A DNA stretch of 34,778 nucleotides, from assembly GCA_022821495.1 (NCBI GenBank), contig JAJEDN010000121.1:1-34778 (forward strand). The letters are read 5' to 3'. Below are positions 1 to 8,905 of this stretch, piece by piece. The notes beneath the pieces are model-generated. The model ran no database searches. It had not been told where the DNA came from and saw nothing but the letters and a program-made list of their open reading frames with translations. Each line of letters starts with the position of its first letter. Positions within the stretch are counted from its first letter, which is position 1. This stretch comes from Candidatus Poribacteria bacterium (GTDB lineage Bacteria > Poribacteria > WGA-4E > WGA-3G). The translations under genes and the position numbers were made by a program.

Positions 1-207
1 ACAAACAGTCTTGTTGAACAACTCTTACCGAAGTCTATCCACTCGGTGACGGCTGCGGGTTTTGAGTTGAAACTCTTTTTATTTCTCATCGCTACAAATA
101 TAAAAATGCGATTTGAAGATTAGTGGCAACTTGGGTTATAAAAGGAACCCGGACAGACGCAATTTTTGAATTCCATGAACGACTCAGTGTTTAACGATAC
201 AAAATGC
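1..207 (+). other. Upstream region; possible 3' tail of an unseen gene
   Basis: Frame 1 is open from the window edge for 40 codons and stops at TAG 121-123. It could be the tail of a gene that starts before the window, but 40 codons are weak evidence and I do not recognise the peptide. The rest is AT-rich. I see no RNA gene here and no promoter with both boxes at good spacing, although one for aspS is expected in this stretch. Confidence 0.25.
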
Positions 208-225
208 CCTACCCTAAACGGTAGG
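208..225 (+). repeat. Small perfect hairpin upstream of aspS
   Basis: CCTACC (208-213) and GGTAGG (220-225) form a perfect 6-bp stem with a 6-nt loop, 11 nt before the AGGAGG of the aspS leader. It has no T-tract, so it does not look like a terminator. The GGTAGG arm recalls the GGTAGG at the base of other intergenic hairpins in this window (near 8279 and 16087). Confidence 0.45.
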
Positions 226-235
226 AATTCTTTAT

Positions 236-281
236 AGGAGGAGCCCTTGCACCCAGTAAACAAGCAAGGGGATATCTAACA
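236..281 (+). promoter_or_regulatory. aspS leader: distant SD, hairpin and 10-codon mini-ORF
   Basis: A strong AGGAGG (236-241) lies 40 nt before the aspS ATG (282), too far for normal initiation. Between them CCCTTGC (244-250) pairs perfectly with GCAAGGG (264-270), a 7-bp stem that would bring the SD near the ATG. Alternatively the SD serves TTG 247-249, five nt downstream, which opens a 10-codon ORF (MHPVNKQGDI) ending at TAA 277-279, two nt before the aspS start, so translation would be coupled. Which one operates cannot be told from sequence. Confidence 0.45.
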
Positions 282-2309
282 ATGTCTCAAGAAACCCAAG
301 AAGCCACATCTACTCATTTAAAGCGGACCCATTATTGTGGCGATCTGCGTTTAGCTGACGCAGGGACGACAGCACAACTCAACGGTTGGGTCAAACGTCG
401 CCGCGATCACGGCGGTGTTATCTTTGTCGATTTACGCGATAGGACAGGCATCACACAAGTCGTCTTTGACCCACAGATTGACGAAAAAGCGCACGCCATT
501 GCAGACGCTGTCAGAAGCGAATTTGTACTGAACGTCAAGGGGACTGTCCGCGAACGCGAACCCGGCGATCCGCTTTTCCACGCCGACGCGGCTTATCAAA
601 CAGACCTCGCCGAAGGCGCGCTGTCTCCAGCATTCCGATCCCTATTCTCAGATACAGACCCGAAATACACGCTCTCCGAAGAAATTGAAGTAGCAACCCG
701 AGTCGAAGGCGAGCGGTGGCTTGTCACGGATGTCGAAAACAATCGGACATATCACATTGAGAACCAGGAAGCGGGTCTTATCGTTTATCAAGGCACCGTC
801 AACCCCGAACTTGATACAGGCGAAATTGAGGTCGCTGTAGATACGCTGCACATTTTGAATACTGCCAAAACGCCGCCGTTCCCTGTTGAAGACGATATTG
901 ATGTCGCAGAGGACATTCGGATGCGCTATCGGTTCGTTGATCTGCGGAGACCTGAGATGCAGAAGACGCTGGCGATGCGGCATAAAGCAGCCCTCGCGGC
1001 ACGCAACTATATGAACGAGCAGGGTTTCCTTGAAATTGAGACACCTATATTGGCGAATAGCACACCTGAAGGCGCGCGCGACGTGCTTGTGCCAAGCCGC
1101 TACCATCCCGGTCGGTTCTACGCGCTCCCGCAATCACCACAGCAGTTCAAGCAGATCCTCATGATGAGCGGTGTTGACCGGTATTTCCAAATCGCGCGAT
1201 GTTTCCGTGATGAAGATACACGTGCCGACAGACAGTTGGAATTCACGCAGCTTGATATTGAAATGTCTTTCGCAGACGCAGATGATGTACTTGAGGTGAC
1301 CGAAGGACTGATGAAACGGATATTTGAAGACGCAGGGAACATCCCTGTCCAAACGCCATTCCTTAGGCTCCCTTACCACGAATCGATAGCACGGTTCGGG
1401 AACGACAAGCCCGATACGCGCTTCGGTATGGAACTTACCGATGTCTCGGATGTGATGGCAAATTGCGAGTTTCAGGTCTTCACGCGCACTTTGGAAAGTG
1501 GTGGACAGGTTAAAGCCATCGCAGTACCCGGCGGTGAGGATTTCTCACGTAAAGATATTGACGATCTAACCGCATTCGTCGCCACGTATCGCGCGAAAGG
1601 ATTGGCGTGGGTTAAAGTCACCTCAGATGGGTTCTCATCAGGGATTGTCAAGTTCTTCGAGACGGAACAACTTGAGACGGCACAAGCGCGGACAGGTGCG
1701 CAACCCGGGGACATCATGTTCTTTGTCGCTGACAAGCCGAAGGTCGTCGCTGATGCACTCGGCTATCTCCGCCTTCATCTCGGGAAAAAACTCAATCTTA
1801 TCGATAAAAGTCTATACAACTTTTTGTGGATCGTTGATTACCCGCTGTTTGATTGGAACGAGGAAGAGAACCGCTACGAACCACATCATCACCTCTTCAC
1901 AAGCTGTACAGAGGAGACACTCCCTCTCTTGGATACGGATCCAGGGAAAGTTCAGAGCCAACATTACGATCTCGTCTGCAACGGGTATGAGGTCTGTAGT
2001 GGGAGTGTGAGGATCCACCAATGGGATATTCAACAGAAGATCTTCGGTATTCTCAATATCACGCCGGAGGAGGCTGAGAGCCGGTTCGGTTATTTCATAG
2101 ACGCGTTGGCGTATGGCACTCCGCCACATGCTGGCATCGCCCCCGGACTGGATCGGATGGTGATGCTGATGCGGAACGAGGAGAACATCCGAGAGGTCAT
2201 CGCGTTCCCGAAATCGCAACAAGGACTCTGCCCACTCACGCACGCGCCCTCTGTTGTATCGGATGATCAGTTAGAAGAATTGTCACTTCGCGTTGATGTA
2301 GATGGCTAA
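282..2309 (+). CDS. aspS: Aspartyl-tRNA synthetase (bacterial type) with an extra insertion
   Basis: Cytoplasmic class II synthetase that charges tRNA-Asp with aspartate. The order is an N-terminal OB-fold anticodon-binding domain (about 15-200), a catalytic core with motif 2 around CFRDED (about 307-312) and motif 3 GIAPGLDRM (about 618-626), and a bacterial GAD-type insertion in between. At 675 aa it is longer than the usual 580-600. The excess is a segment of about 75 residues (about 96-171) interrupting the OB-fold between the usual 'GTVR' and 'TGEIEV' strands. H43 in RRRDHGG is the residue found in non-discriminating AspRS (as in Pseudomonas aeruginosa), so it may also make Asp-tRNA-Asn for GatCAB; that is inference. 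ATG 282 matches the family N-terminus, but the SD lies 40 nt upstream (see leader entry). Confidence 0.97.
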   Translation: MSQETQEATSTHLKRTHYCGDLRLADAGTTAQLNGWVKRRRDHGGVIFVDLRDRTGITQVVFDPQIDEKAHAIADAVRSEFVLNVKGTVREREPGDPLFHADAAYQTDLAEGALSPAFRSLFSDTDPKYTLSEEIEVATRVEGERWLVTDVENNRTYHIENQEAGLIVYQGTVNPELDTGEIEVAVDTLHILNTAKTPPFPVEDDIDVAEDIRMRYRFVDLRRPEMQKTLAMRHKAALAARNYMNEQGFLEIETPILANSTPEGARDVLVPSRYHPGRFYALPQSPQQFKQILMMSGVDRYFQIARCFRDEDTRADRQLEFTQLDIEMSFADADDVLEVTEGLMKRIFEDAGNIPVQTPFLRLPYHESIARFGNDKPDTRFGMELTDVSDVMANCEFQVFTRTLESGGQVKAIAVPGGEDFSRKDIDDLTAFVATYRAKGLAWVKVTSDGFSSGIVKFFETEQLETAQARTGAQPGDIMFFVADKPKVVADALGYLRLHLGKKLNLIDKSLYNFLWIVDYPLFDWNEEENRYEPHHHLFTSCTEETLPLLDTDPGKVQSQHYDLVCNGYEVCSGSVRIHQWDIQQKIFGILNITPEEAESRFGYFIDALAYGTPPHAGIAPGLDRMVMLMRNEENIREVIAFPKSQQGLCPLTHAPSVVSDDQLEELSLRVDVDG

Positions 2310-2314
2310 GAGTA

Positions 2315-2448
2315 GTTATCGGTTATAAGTTATAAGTCTGGTTTTTGATTGACCAATATCTTTTTGACGCGCTTGTTACGTTTAGAGTAATGGCGGTTAC
2401 AAAGAGATGATAGACCATCGGAACCCTCTTAACTTATAACTTATAACC
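2315..2448. repeat. Intergenic inverted-repeat element, copy A (ACTTATA family)
   Basis: A perfect 17-bp inverted repeat joins 2321-2337 to 2432-2448; its arms are two 7-bp ACTTATA units. It shares 16 identical bases (2418-2433) with the reverse complement of 19886-19901, and its other end (2332-2343) matches the complement of 19981-19992. So the element near 20 kb is the same repeat in opposite orientation. It fills nearly the whole aspS-Uma2 gap. Confidence 0.75.
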
Positions 2449-2483
2449 AACAACTGACAACTTTTTTCAAAGGAGATAGGACG

Positions 2484-3197
2484 ATGGAAAAAAGAATAGG
2501 CACTGCCCCGACACTCGTCTATCCCGAATCAGACGGAGAACCGATGGCAGAAACGCCGAGACATCAGCAAGTGATGATAGATTGCATGGATATCCTGCGA
2601 AGCCATTTCCATGGAAGCCCAGATGTGTATATAGCTGGAAACATGCTCCTGTATTACGAAGAAGGGAATCCTCGGAAGAGCGTCTCCCCGGATGTGTTCA
2701 TGGTTCGCGGTCTGTCGAAAAAAGAGCTCCGAACATATAAAACGTGGGAACAGCCATCTACGCTTGATTTTGTGTTAGAAGTTGCGAGTCCGAGTACGTA
2801 TACGAGAGACTTCAACGAGAAAATGGAGATTTACGCCAAGATTCTGAAAGTCAAAGAGTATTACATCTATGACCCGTATCACGAGATTGATCCATATTTC
2901 ATTGGCTTCCGACTTGTCGGTGAAAATTATGAACAGATAGCTTATGTGAATGAACGACTTCCATCTGCAGTGTTAGATTTGGAGTTGGGTGAGCATGAGG
3001 GGGGGCTGCGTTTGTATGATCCTGTTAAGTCTGCGTGGTTATTTACTTCTCAAGAACGCGTAGCACAAGAATCCCTGGCACGACAAGAGGCGGAGTCTCA
3101 TGCGGCAGCAGAATCTCGCGCACGGCAGGAAGCGGAATCTCGTGCCCAACACGCCGAAGCCGAACTCGAAAAACTGCGTGCAGCACTTGAACGTTAG
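2484..3197 (+). CDS. Uma2-family (DUF820) PD-(D/E)XK nuclease-like protein, copy A
   Basis: A 237-aa protein of the Uma2/DUF820 family of predicted PD-(D/E)XK endonucleases, common in cyanobacteria and Poribacteria; no cellular substrate is established. Family marks are SPDVF (D70), LDFVLEVASPST (E99), D109, K113 and K122 followed by the EYYIYDP strand. Residues about 190-237 form a charged Ala/Glu/Arg-rich coiled coil. ATG 2484 follows a clear AAGGAG. The first 24 codons and the SD region are nucleotide-identical, apart from one base in the spacer, to the paralogue at 13623, and the proteins diverge right after. Giant gene A follows at 24 nt, so co-transcription is likely. Confidence 0.88.
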   Translation: MEKRIGTAPTLVYPESDGEPMAETPRHQQVMIDCMDILRSHFHGSPDVYIAGNMLLYYEEGNPRKSVSPDVFMVRGLSKKELRTYKTWEQPSTLDFVLEVASPSTYTRDFNEKMEIYAKILKVKEYYIYDPYHEIDPYFIGFRLVGENYEQIAYVNERLPSAVLDLELGEHEGGLRLYDPVKSAWLFTSQERVAQESLARQEAESHAAAESRARQEAESRAQHAEAELEKLRAALER

Positions 3198-3209
3198 AAA
3201 CAACCAAAT

Positions 3210-3213
3210 AGGA
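3210..3213 (+). promoter_or_regulatory. Ribosome binding site that selects GTG 3222
   Basis: AGGA at 3210-3213 is 8 nt before GTG 3222 but only 2 nt before the upstream in-frame TTG 3216. The GTG start also gives a compact signal peptide beginning MKIGKY, so 3222 is preferred. Confidence 0.6.
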
Positions 3214-3221
3214 AATTGATT

Positions 3222-6200
3222 GTGAAAATCGGCAAATATCTCGCTATAGTCACCCTAATATGCATCGGATTAGCGTTTGCAACAGCAGACGCACAAGAAA
3301 ATCTTGCCGAACAAGCGTACGCTATTTTCCAGCAGAACTGTTTGAATTGCCATGGAGAATCCGGTGCCTATAAAGATGAACTCCTGATGGAACGCACCGC
3401 GCTCGTTGACACAGGAGTCATTATTCCGGGTGATCCTGAAGGCTCAGAATTCTACAAACGCCTACTCGGTCCTACCGAAAACGGTGCACAAATGCCACTC
3501 AATCTGCAGCCACTCTCACCAGAAGCCATTGAAACGATTGCCCGTTGGATTACCGCAGGCGCGCCAGATTGGAACGTCCAGTACGACATCAATTTCATTA
3601 CGACAGATGCGATGCTTGATACCATGCGAACGCATCTAAATTCACTGGATCCGTTTGACCGTCCCTCCGCACGTTATTTTACAATGACGCATCTCCATAA
3701 CGCCGGCGAAAGTCCTGAAACACTCAACGACTATCGGATCGCACTCTCTAAACTCATAAATAGTCTTTCGTGGAGATTCGAGATTACAAACCCGACACCC
3801 ATTGATGCAGCACAAACGATCTTCTATATTGACCTACGGCGTTACGAATGGAATACCAAAACCGATGTCTGGACACACATTGAGCAGGTATATCCCTACA
3901 ACATTGCGTTTGATCCGGAAACACAAGCCGCCCTCCTCGAAAAACTGACACAGCTACAGACAGAAACAGGCAGCACAGTGCCGTTTGTCCATGTCGATTG
4001 GTTTCTTGCGCATGCCTCGTTACCACCACTCTACCACGACATTTTAGGATTGCCACAAACAGACAGTGTGTTAGAAACACAATTAGAGGTAGACGTCGAA
4101 AATAATATCAGGAGCGCGCCAGGGATAAATGTTTGGCGTGCCGGTTTCAACGATTCCGGTGTTTCAACGAACAACCGCGTTGTCGAACGACACACGTCCC
4201 GCTATGGGGCGTATTGGAAAAGTTATGATTTTGCGGGGAGCGTAGGTTCGCAGCATATCTTTACGCACCCGCTTGATTTCACACACGATGGTGGCGAAAT
4301 TATCTTCAATCTACCGAATGGATTACAAGCATATTTTCTCGTTGATGCGAACGGTAACCGATTGAACGACGCGCCAATTAACATCGTTTCTAACCCCGCC
4401 GCCAGCGATCCGACAGTACGGAACGGTCTCTCCTGCATTGGGTGCCATACCCAAGGCATGAAGAAGTTTGAAGACAGTGTCCGCGCGGCGATTGAACAGG
4501 ATGAAAACCCGCCTTATAACAAAGAACAAGCATTGCGCCTCTATCCAGAACAGTCAGTCCTCGATGAACTCCTGGAAAAAGACACACAAAGGTTCCAGCA
4601 AGCGTTAGAAAAAATCGGCGGTCCGTTTGCAGATGACGCATCCAGACAGCAATTCTTCAAGCGGCATGAAAATGAACCGGTCCAACGGTTTCATGAGTTG
4701 TTTCAAGCACCGTTAGATGCATCACACGCTGCCGCCGCTGTCGGATTAGAAACGGAGGCGTTCCTCACACAGATACGCGAAAAACAGAGCCTAAAAAGTT
4801 TAGGATTACAAACACTCACAGTTGTGAATGGCACCGTAAAACGGGATGCGTGGACATCGAATTTTCAAGATGTGATTTCCGCACTGAATACGCCTGATAG
4901 TACCCTACCACCAATTGAGCAGCGTCCAGAGCGTATCCCTGGGGCTTCTGTTTACATTCCGGATGCAAACTTGCGCGCAGCAATTACAGAGGCACTCGGC
5001 AAAGCACCTGATGCCTTGATTACAGCGGAAGAGATGGCAACATTGGAACGTCTGTATGCAAACGGACGGGACATTAGTGATTTGACAGGACTTGAGTTTG
5101 CAACAAATTTGTTCGTTTTATACATTAATGGCAATTTGATGCCTGATCTCTCTCCGATTTCAGGGTTAACCCAGCTGGGTGGTCTACGGATAGCAGGGAA
5201 TAAGATTTCGGATATCTCACCACTTAAAGAACTAAAAAATTTAGGAGCACTCGAAATATATGCTAATGAAATATCTGATATTTCACCACTCGCGGGATTA
5301 ACAAACTTACATTGGTTATCTATGTATAATAACCCGGTATCAGACCTTTCACCGCTTGCTAATTTGAAAGAATTGCGTGGAATGAGAGTCAGTGTTGAAG
5401 AGCCCGGGGACCTATCACCCATCGCAGAGTTAACCAACTTGGAAGATCTTTTTTATTGGGGAGAAGGTGATCCTGTTCCGGACTTGTCTCCGCTAACAAA
5501 CCTTCCAAAATTACGATTTATAGACATTCGGGGTAGCGGCCAACCGGACCTATCACCTTTGGCGCGAGTGGACACCTTGGAGAGATTTGAATTTTGGGGA
5601 TCAGGTGAAACAATACCAGATTTGTCTTCCTTAGCAGAATCAATAAATTTGAAAGAACTATGGGTTATCAATTGTGGAATCACAGATTTAACTTTTTTAG
5701 AGAACTTCACAGATTTGGAACGATTAAACCTTGAACGTAACAACATCTCAGATGTATCACCATTAGCAAAATTAACCAATCTGAAATGGATAAAACTTAC
5801 CAACAACCCGATTTCTGACTTTTCCCCTTTAGAGGAACTTGCCCAAACTACAAATATACTCACCGGGGAGGTCGCTATCCCCGACCTGCATCTTCGCGAT
5901 GCAATTGCAGAAGCACTTGGTAAAGGTGATGCTGTATTTGTCTCAATTACAGCCGAGGAAATGGCGACTTTAACGAGCCTCCGGGCACAAAATAAGGGAA
6001 TCAGTGATTTAACAGGGCTTGAGTATGCTATAAATTTAGAGGATTTATACGCACCCGACAACCAAATATCCGACCTCTCACCTCTTTCTGAACTAATCAA
6101 CTTAAGAGTATTAAATGTTTATCATAATCCAATAGAAAGTTTATCCCCGATCGCGGGTTTATCAAACTTAGAATACATAACCCTTATAGGAGATGGTGGA

Positions 6201-8198
6201 ATATCGGACATATCCCCTCTTGCTGGACTTGTCAAACTAAGACACTTTCTAACGTGGGGTAACCCAATCTCTGATCTTTCACCTCTCGCGGGCTTAACAC
6301 AACTGGAAACTTTAGATATTTGCGGTGCAGATACGCTAGATATCGCACCTCTGGGAAAATTAACAGGACTAAAAGAATTATATCTTGTTTCAAATGGTAT
6401 CTCAGATGTTTCACCTTTGTCAGGTTTAACGAATTTAACACGGTTGAGTCTTGAAGAGAATAGTATCTCGGATGTATCTCCATTAGCAGCACTACCCAAT
6501 CTAAAATGGTTAGGACTTCACCACAATTCAATATCCGATTTTTCACCTTTAGCAGGTTTACGCGACACAACAACTATTTCACGCGCTCTTAACCCAGGGG
6601 TTCCAACAGATGGTCCGAAAATAGAGGGGCCCTGGTTATGGGTCACTGTTCCGGGCGAACGTCTTGATAGCAACATTGATTTACTTGCAGAAGCAAGTGC
6701 AAACACCATGACCGAACAACAAGTCGCAACCGACGGTGTTATACAAGGAAAACCTGTAGGAAAAAACTTGTGGACACAAGGAAAAATCGCGCCATCAGGC
6801 GAGACTAACATTATTGATATGTTAGATGAGATCGGTAGCGAAGCAAATAGTGATAGCAATAATCATATCATCTATGGCTCTATCATTTTGGATTCACCAC
6901 GTAAACAGAACACTAACATGTTTTTCGGGTGCGCGGATCGGGTAAAAATCTGGCTCAATGGCGAAGTGGTTTATCAATCCCTGATTTGGCGTCGTGCTTC
7001 TAATTATCACGATTTTTTTTCTGTCACTTTGGAACAAGGCACAAACGTCTTGTTAGTTGTAATTGACAATGTAGAATGGTCCTACGGGTGGAGCGGCTTT
7101 TTTGGTTTTGAAGAAGGTGCGGAGTATACTGTATCAACGGTATCAACAAAAGCGCGTGTTGGGTACGTTTTCTCCAAGCCTGCAATCCATGTTGATGATA
7201 CATTTACCCTTGATCTCAATGCAGGAGATGTCACTGATTTAGCGGGTTGGCAATTTGATATTGCATTTGATCCCACAAAACTCGAAGCCATTGAAGTCAC
7301 CGAGGGCGATTTTCTCAAGACAGAGGGCGGAACGACCTTCTTTCAGGAAGGGACGATTGATAACACGACTGGCAAAATTACAGGTCTTAATGCAACACGT
7401 TTCAACGAAGATGGTGCCACGGGGACAGGCACGTTGCTGTCCGTAACGTTCTTAGCGAAAGCGGAAGGTAAAACCCAATTGACACTCAACAACTTCCAAT
7501 TGGGATCGACCGCAGGTGAACCCATTGCTGCAGCCCCTCCTGAGATTGTCATCACTATTGAAGGACAACTCGTTACTGGAGATGTAAATCGGGACGGGCA
7601 GGTCAACGTTCTGGATATGATCCTCGTTTCTCGACACTTCGGAGAAGATGCGTCCGCCAACCCACAAGCAGACGTAAATCGTGATGGCGTTATCAACATC
7701 CAAGACCTCATCGTTGTCGCACAACACCTCGGTGAATCAACCGACGCTGCAGCACCCTCCATTATTACAGCAATAAACAACGGAGAACTAACGCCTGCGA
7801 TGGTACAAACATGGGTAGAACAGGCGAAAATTAAAGACGATGGATCTATTGCCTTCCAGCAAGGCATCGTCAACCTTGAACAGCTCCTAACACTGTTCGT
7901 CCCAGAAGAGACGGCTTTACTTCACAACTACCCAAATCCGTTTAACCCAGAAACGTGGATACCGTATCAGTTAGCGAAGCCAGCAGAGGTAACGTTGACG
8001 ATCTATACCGCAAACGGGGCAGTCGTCCGGACCTTAGTATTAGGGCATCAACCTGCTGGCATTTATCAAACCCGCACCCGTGCCGCGTATTGGGACGGCA
8101 AAAACGATCTTGGTGAACCCGTCGCCAGTGGTGTCTACTTCTATACACTCACAGCAGGCGATTTCAACGCCACCCGAAAAATGTTGATAAGGAAATAG
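3222..8198 (+). CDS. Giant surface protein A: PSCyt1 haem domain, LRRs, cohesin, dockerin, C-terminal sorting module
   Basis: About 1658 aa, predicted to be exported. Residue numbers count from the in-frame TTG 3216. A Sec signal peptide ends near ADA (26). A planctomycete cytochrome c (PSCyt1) domain follows with CLNCH at 42-46, then an unclassified domain with a second haem motif CIGCH at 407-411. Two internalin-like LRR blocks (about 582-870 and 887-1122) carry repeats of the 'ISDLSPLAGLTNL' type, each starting with an IPDxxLRxAI cap. Then come a jelly-roll (PA14-like) domain (about 1129-1296), a cohesin (about 1312-1449), a dockerin with two DVNRDG calcium loops (about 1454-1509), and an NYPNPFNPETWIPYQL FlgD-like/T9SS-type tail (about 1564-1660). 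Role unknown; surface adhesion or redox scaffold is inference. Paralogue at 9380. Confidence 0.88.
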   Translation: MKIGKYLAIVTLICIGLAFATADAQENLAEQAYAIFQQNCLNCHGESGAYKDELLMERTALVDTGVIIPGDPEGSEFYKRLLGPTENGAQMPLNLQPLSPEAIETIARWITAGAPDWNVQYDINFITTDAMLDTMRTHLNSLDPFDRPSARYFTMTHLHNAGESPETLNDYRIALSKLINSLSWRFEITNPTPIDAAQTIFYIDLRRYEWNTKTDVWTHIEQVYPYNIAFDPETQAALLEKLTQLQTETGSTVPFVHVDWFLAHASLPPLYHDILGLPQTDSVLETQLEVDVENNIRSAPGINVWRAGFNDSGVSTNNRVVERHTSRYGAYWKSYDFAGSVGSQHIFTHPLDFTHDGGEIIFNLPNGLQAYFLVDANGNRLNDAPINIVSNPAASDPTVRNGLSCIGCHTQGMKKFEDSVRAAIEQDENPPYNKEQALRLYPEQSVLDELLEKDTQRFQQALEKIGGPFADDASRQQFFKRHENEPVQRFHELFQAPLDASHAAAAVGLETEAFLTQIREKQSLKSLGLQTLTVVNGTVKRDAWTSNFQDVISALNTPDSTLPPIEQRPERIPGASVYIPDANLRAAITEALGKAPDALITAEEMATLERLYANGRDISDLTGLEFATNLFVLYINGNLMPDLSPISGLTQLGGLRIAGNKISDISPLKELKNLGALEIYANEISDISPLAGLTNLHWLSMYNNPVSDLSPLANLKELRGMRVSVEEPGDLSPIAELTNLEDLFYWGEGDPVPDLSPLTNLPKLRFIDIRGSGQPDLSPLARVDTLERFEFWGSGETIPDLSSLAESINLKELWVINCGITDLTFLENFTDLERLNLERNNISDVSPLAKLTNLKWIKLTNNPISDFSPLEELAQTTNILTGEVAIPDLHLRDAIAEALGKGDAVFVSITAEEMATLTSLRAQNKGISDLTGLEYAINLEDLYAPDNQISDLSPLSELINLRVLNVYHNPIESLSPIAGLSNLEYITLIGDGGISDISPLAGLVKLRHFLTWGNPISDLSPLAGLTQLETLDICGADTLDIAPLGKLTGLKELYLVSNGISDVSPLSGLTNLTRLSLEENSISDVSPLAALPNLKWLGLHHNSISDFSPLAGLRDTTTISRALNPGVPTDGPKIEGPWLWVTVPGERLDSNIDLLAEASANTMTEQQVATDGVIQGKPVGKNLWTQGKIAPSGETNIIDMLDEIGSEANSDSNNHIIYGSIILDSPRKQNTNMFFGCADRVKIWLNGEVVYQSLIWRRASNYHDFFSVTLEQGTNVLLVVIDNVEWSYGWSGFFGFEEGAEYTVSTVSTKARVGYVFSKPAIHVDDTFTLDLNAGDVTDLAGWQFDIAFDPTKLEAIEVTEGDFLKTEGGTTFFQEGTIDNTTGKITGLNATRFNEDGATGTGTLLSVTFLAKAEGKTQLTLNNFQLGSTAGEPIAAAPPEIVITIEGQLVTGDVNRDGQVNVLDMILVSRHFGEDASANPQADVNRDGVINIQDLIVVAQHLGESTDAAAPSIITAINNGELTPAMVQTWVEQAKIKDDGSIAFQQGIVNLEQLLTLFVPEETALLHNYPNPFNPETWIPYQLAKPAEVTLTIYTANGAVVRTLVLGHQPAGIYQTRTRAAYWDGKNDLGEPVASGVYFYTLTAGDFNATRKMLIRK

Positions 8199-8226
8199 TA
8201 TCAAATGACTGTGCCATTACACTCCC

Positions 8227-8358
8227 CAGAGCCATTTAGTTCTCGGTTTTTTCGTCCAATTTTGGGTCCCCAGGCCCGGTAGGTGCGGTTTCCTAACCGC
8301 ACCTGATCCTGAAAAAAGGACGCGAAACTTTATAATTTCTTAAAACTGAATGGCTCTG
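8227..8358. mobile_element. MITE-like element, copy 1 (132 bp)
   Basis: Terminal inverted repeats of 15 bp, 14/15 matching (8227-8241 and 8344-8358), enclose a central hairpin: a perfect 10-bp stem AGGTGCGGTT (8281-8290) / AACCGCACCT (8295-8304) with loop TCCT. A second copy of nearly the same length lies at 29578-29708, sharing the ends and the internal CCCAGGCCC. CACTCCC occurs directly before the left end (8220-8226) and 3 nt past the right end (8362-8368), a possible target duplication. It has no coding capacity. Confidence 0.7.
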
Positions 8359-8377
8359 TTCCACTCCCGAAGACTTC

Positions 8378-8406
8378 TTGCCTTTCATGAAAACTTGTGT
8401 TATCAT
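8378..8406 (+). promoter_or_regulatory. Predicted promoter giving a leaderless PIN-gene transcript
   Basis: TTGCCT (8378-8383), a 17-nt spacer and TATCAT (8401-8406) resemble a sigma-70 promoter. Transcription would start about 8412-8414, at or next to ATG 8414. The gene has no Shine-Dalgarno upstream of that ATG, which fits a leaderless mRNA. Confidence 0.5.
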
Positions 8407-8413
8407 ATAAGAT

Positions 8414-8905
8414 ATGAAGACGAATTCCCAAGGAGAGTCGCGCCTAACTTACATTGACGCAACGATTCCGAGCTATCTGGTTTCTAGACCGAGTCATTCT
8501 CCCCAGACTGCGCAACGACAGAAAATCACGCGTGAGTTTTGGCAAGATACCCGTTTTGAGTTCATTTTGTCCGACTATGTTATTGATGAAATATCAATCG
8601 GGAACAGAGATCAAGCAACAAATAGACTACGAGCCGTTGAAGGTCTCAGCATTTTAGTTGTACAGAATGATGACCGCGTTTTGGCACAGCGATTAGTTGA
8701 TCAAGGAGCACTTCCGCAAATTGCATTTACCGATGCTGTTCATATAGCCGTTTCAGCAAGACGTGCTATTCCGTATCTGGTAACGTGGAACTTCGCGCAC
8801 CTCGCAAATCCGCATACAAGACCCAAAATTGGACAAGTTTGTCGTGATGCGGGCTATTCGCCGCCCCGCATTGATACCCCAGAGGCGATACTGGAGGAGA
8901 TCTAA
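8414..8905 (+). CDS. PIN-domain protein (VapC-like, predicted ribonuclease toxin)
   Basis: A 163-aa PIN-domain protein of the VapC-like group, predicted to be a metal-dependent RNase acting in the cytoplasm. Acidic positions fit the fold: D15 in YIDATIPSYL, E59 in SDYVIDEI, D107 in FTDAVHIAVSA. The fourth position is N126 in TWNFAHLAN, a variant I associate with this subgroup. The stop overlaps the next gene's ATG by one base (TAATG), indicating translational coupling. The order is toxin-first, the reverse of classical vapBC. Start choice is uncertain: ATG 8414 has no SD, while an AAGGAG inside the gene (about 8429) precedes no good in-frame start codon. It lies alone between the two giant surface-protein genes, next to a MITE-like element. 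Confidence 0.8.
   Translation: MKTNSQGESRLTYIDATIPSYLVSRPSHSPQTAQRQKITREFWQDTRFEFILSDYVIDEISIGNRDQATNRLRAVEGLSILVVQNDDRVLAQRLVDQGALPQIAFTDAVHIAVSARRAIPYLVTWNFAHLANPHTRPKIGQVCRDAGYSPPRIDTPEAILEEI

Noticed and set aside
1..281. T-box or known riboswitch before aspS
   Set aside because: No T-box sequence, no terminator/antiterminator pair and no known aptamer pattern; only short hairpins.
648..1133. Minus-strand ORF inside aspS
   Set aside because: Lies wholly within a well-supported gene and matches no known protein.
4952..6573. Several minus-strand ORFs of 110-215 codons across the LRR region
   Set aside because: They are antisense reading frames kept open by the repeated LRR codons; they have no ribosome sites, and their Ser/Lys-rich repeats mirror the sense repeats.
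7560..7740. Cellulosome from the cohesin and dockerin
   Set aside because: No glycoside hydrolase or carbohydrate-binding enzyme is attached or nearby; the modules sit on haem/LRR proteins.
7343..7873. Minus-strand ORF of 176 codons over the cohesin-dockerin part (and its twin at 12637-13194)
   Set aside because: Both are antisense of the near-identical coding DNA on the plus strand, so their similarity reflects the sense genes.
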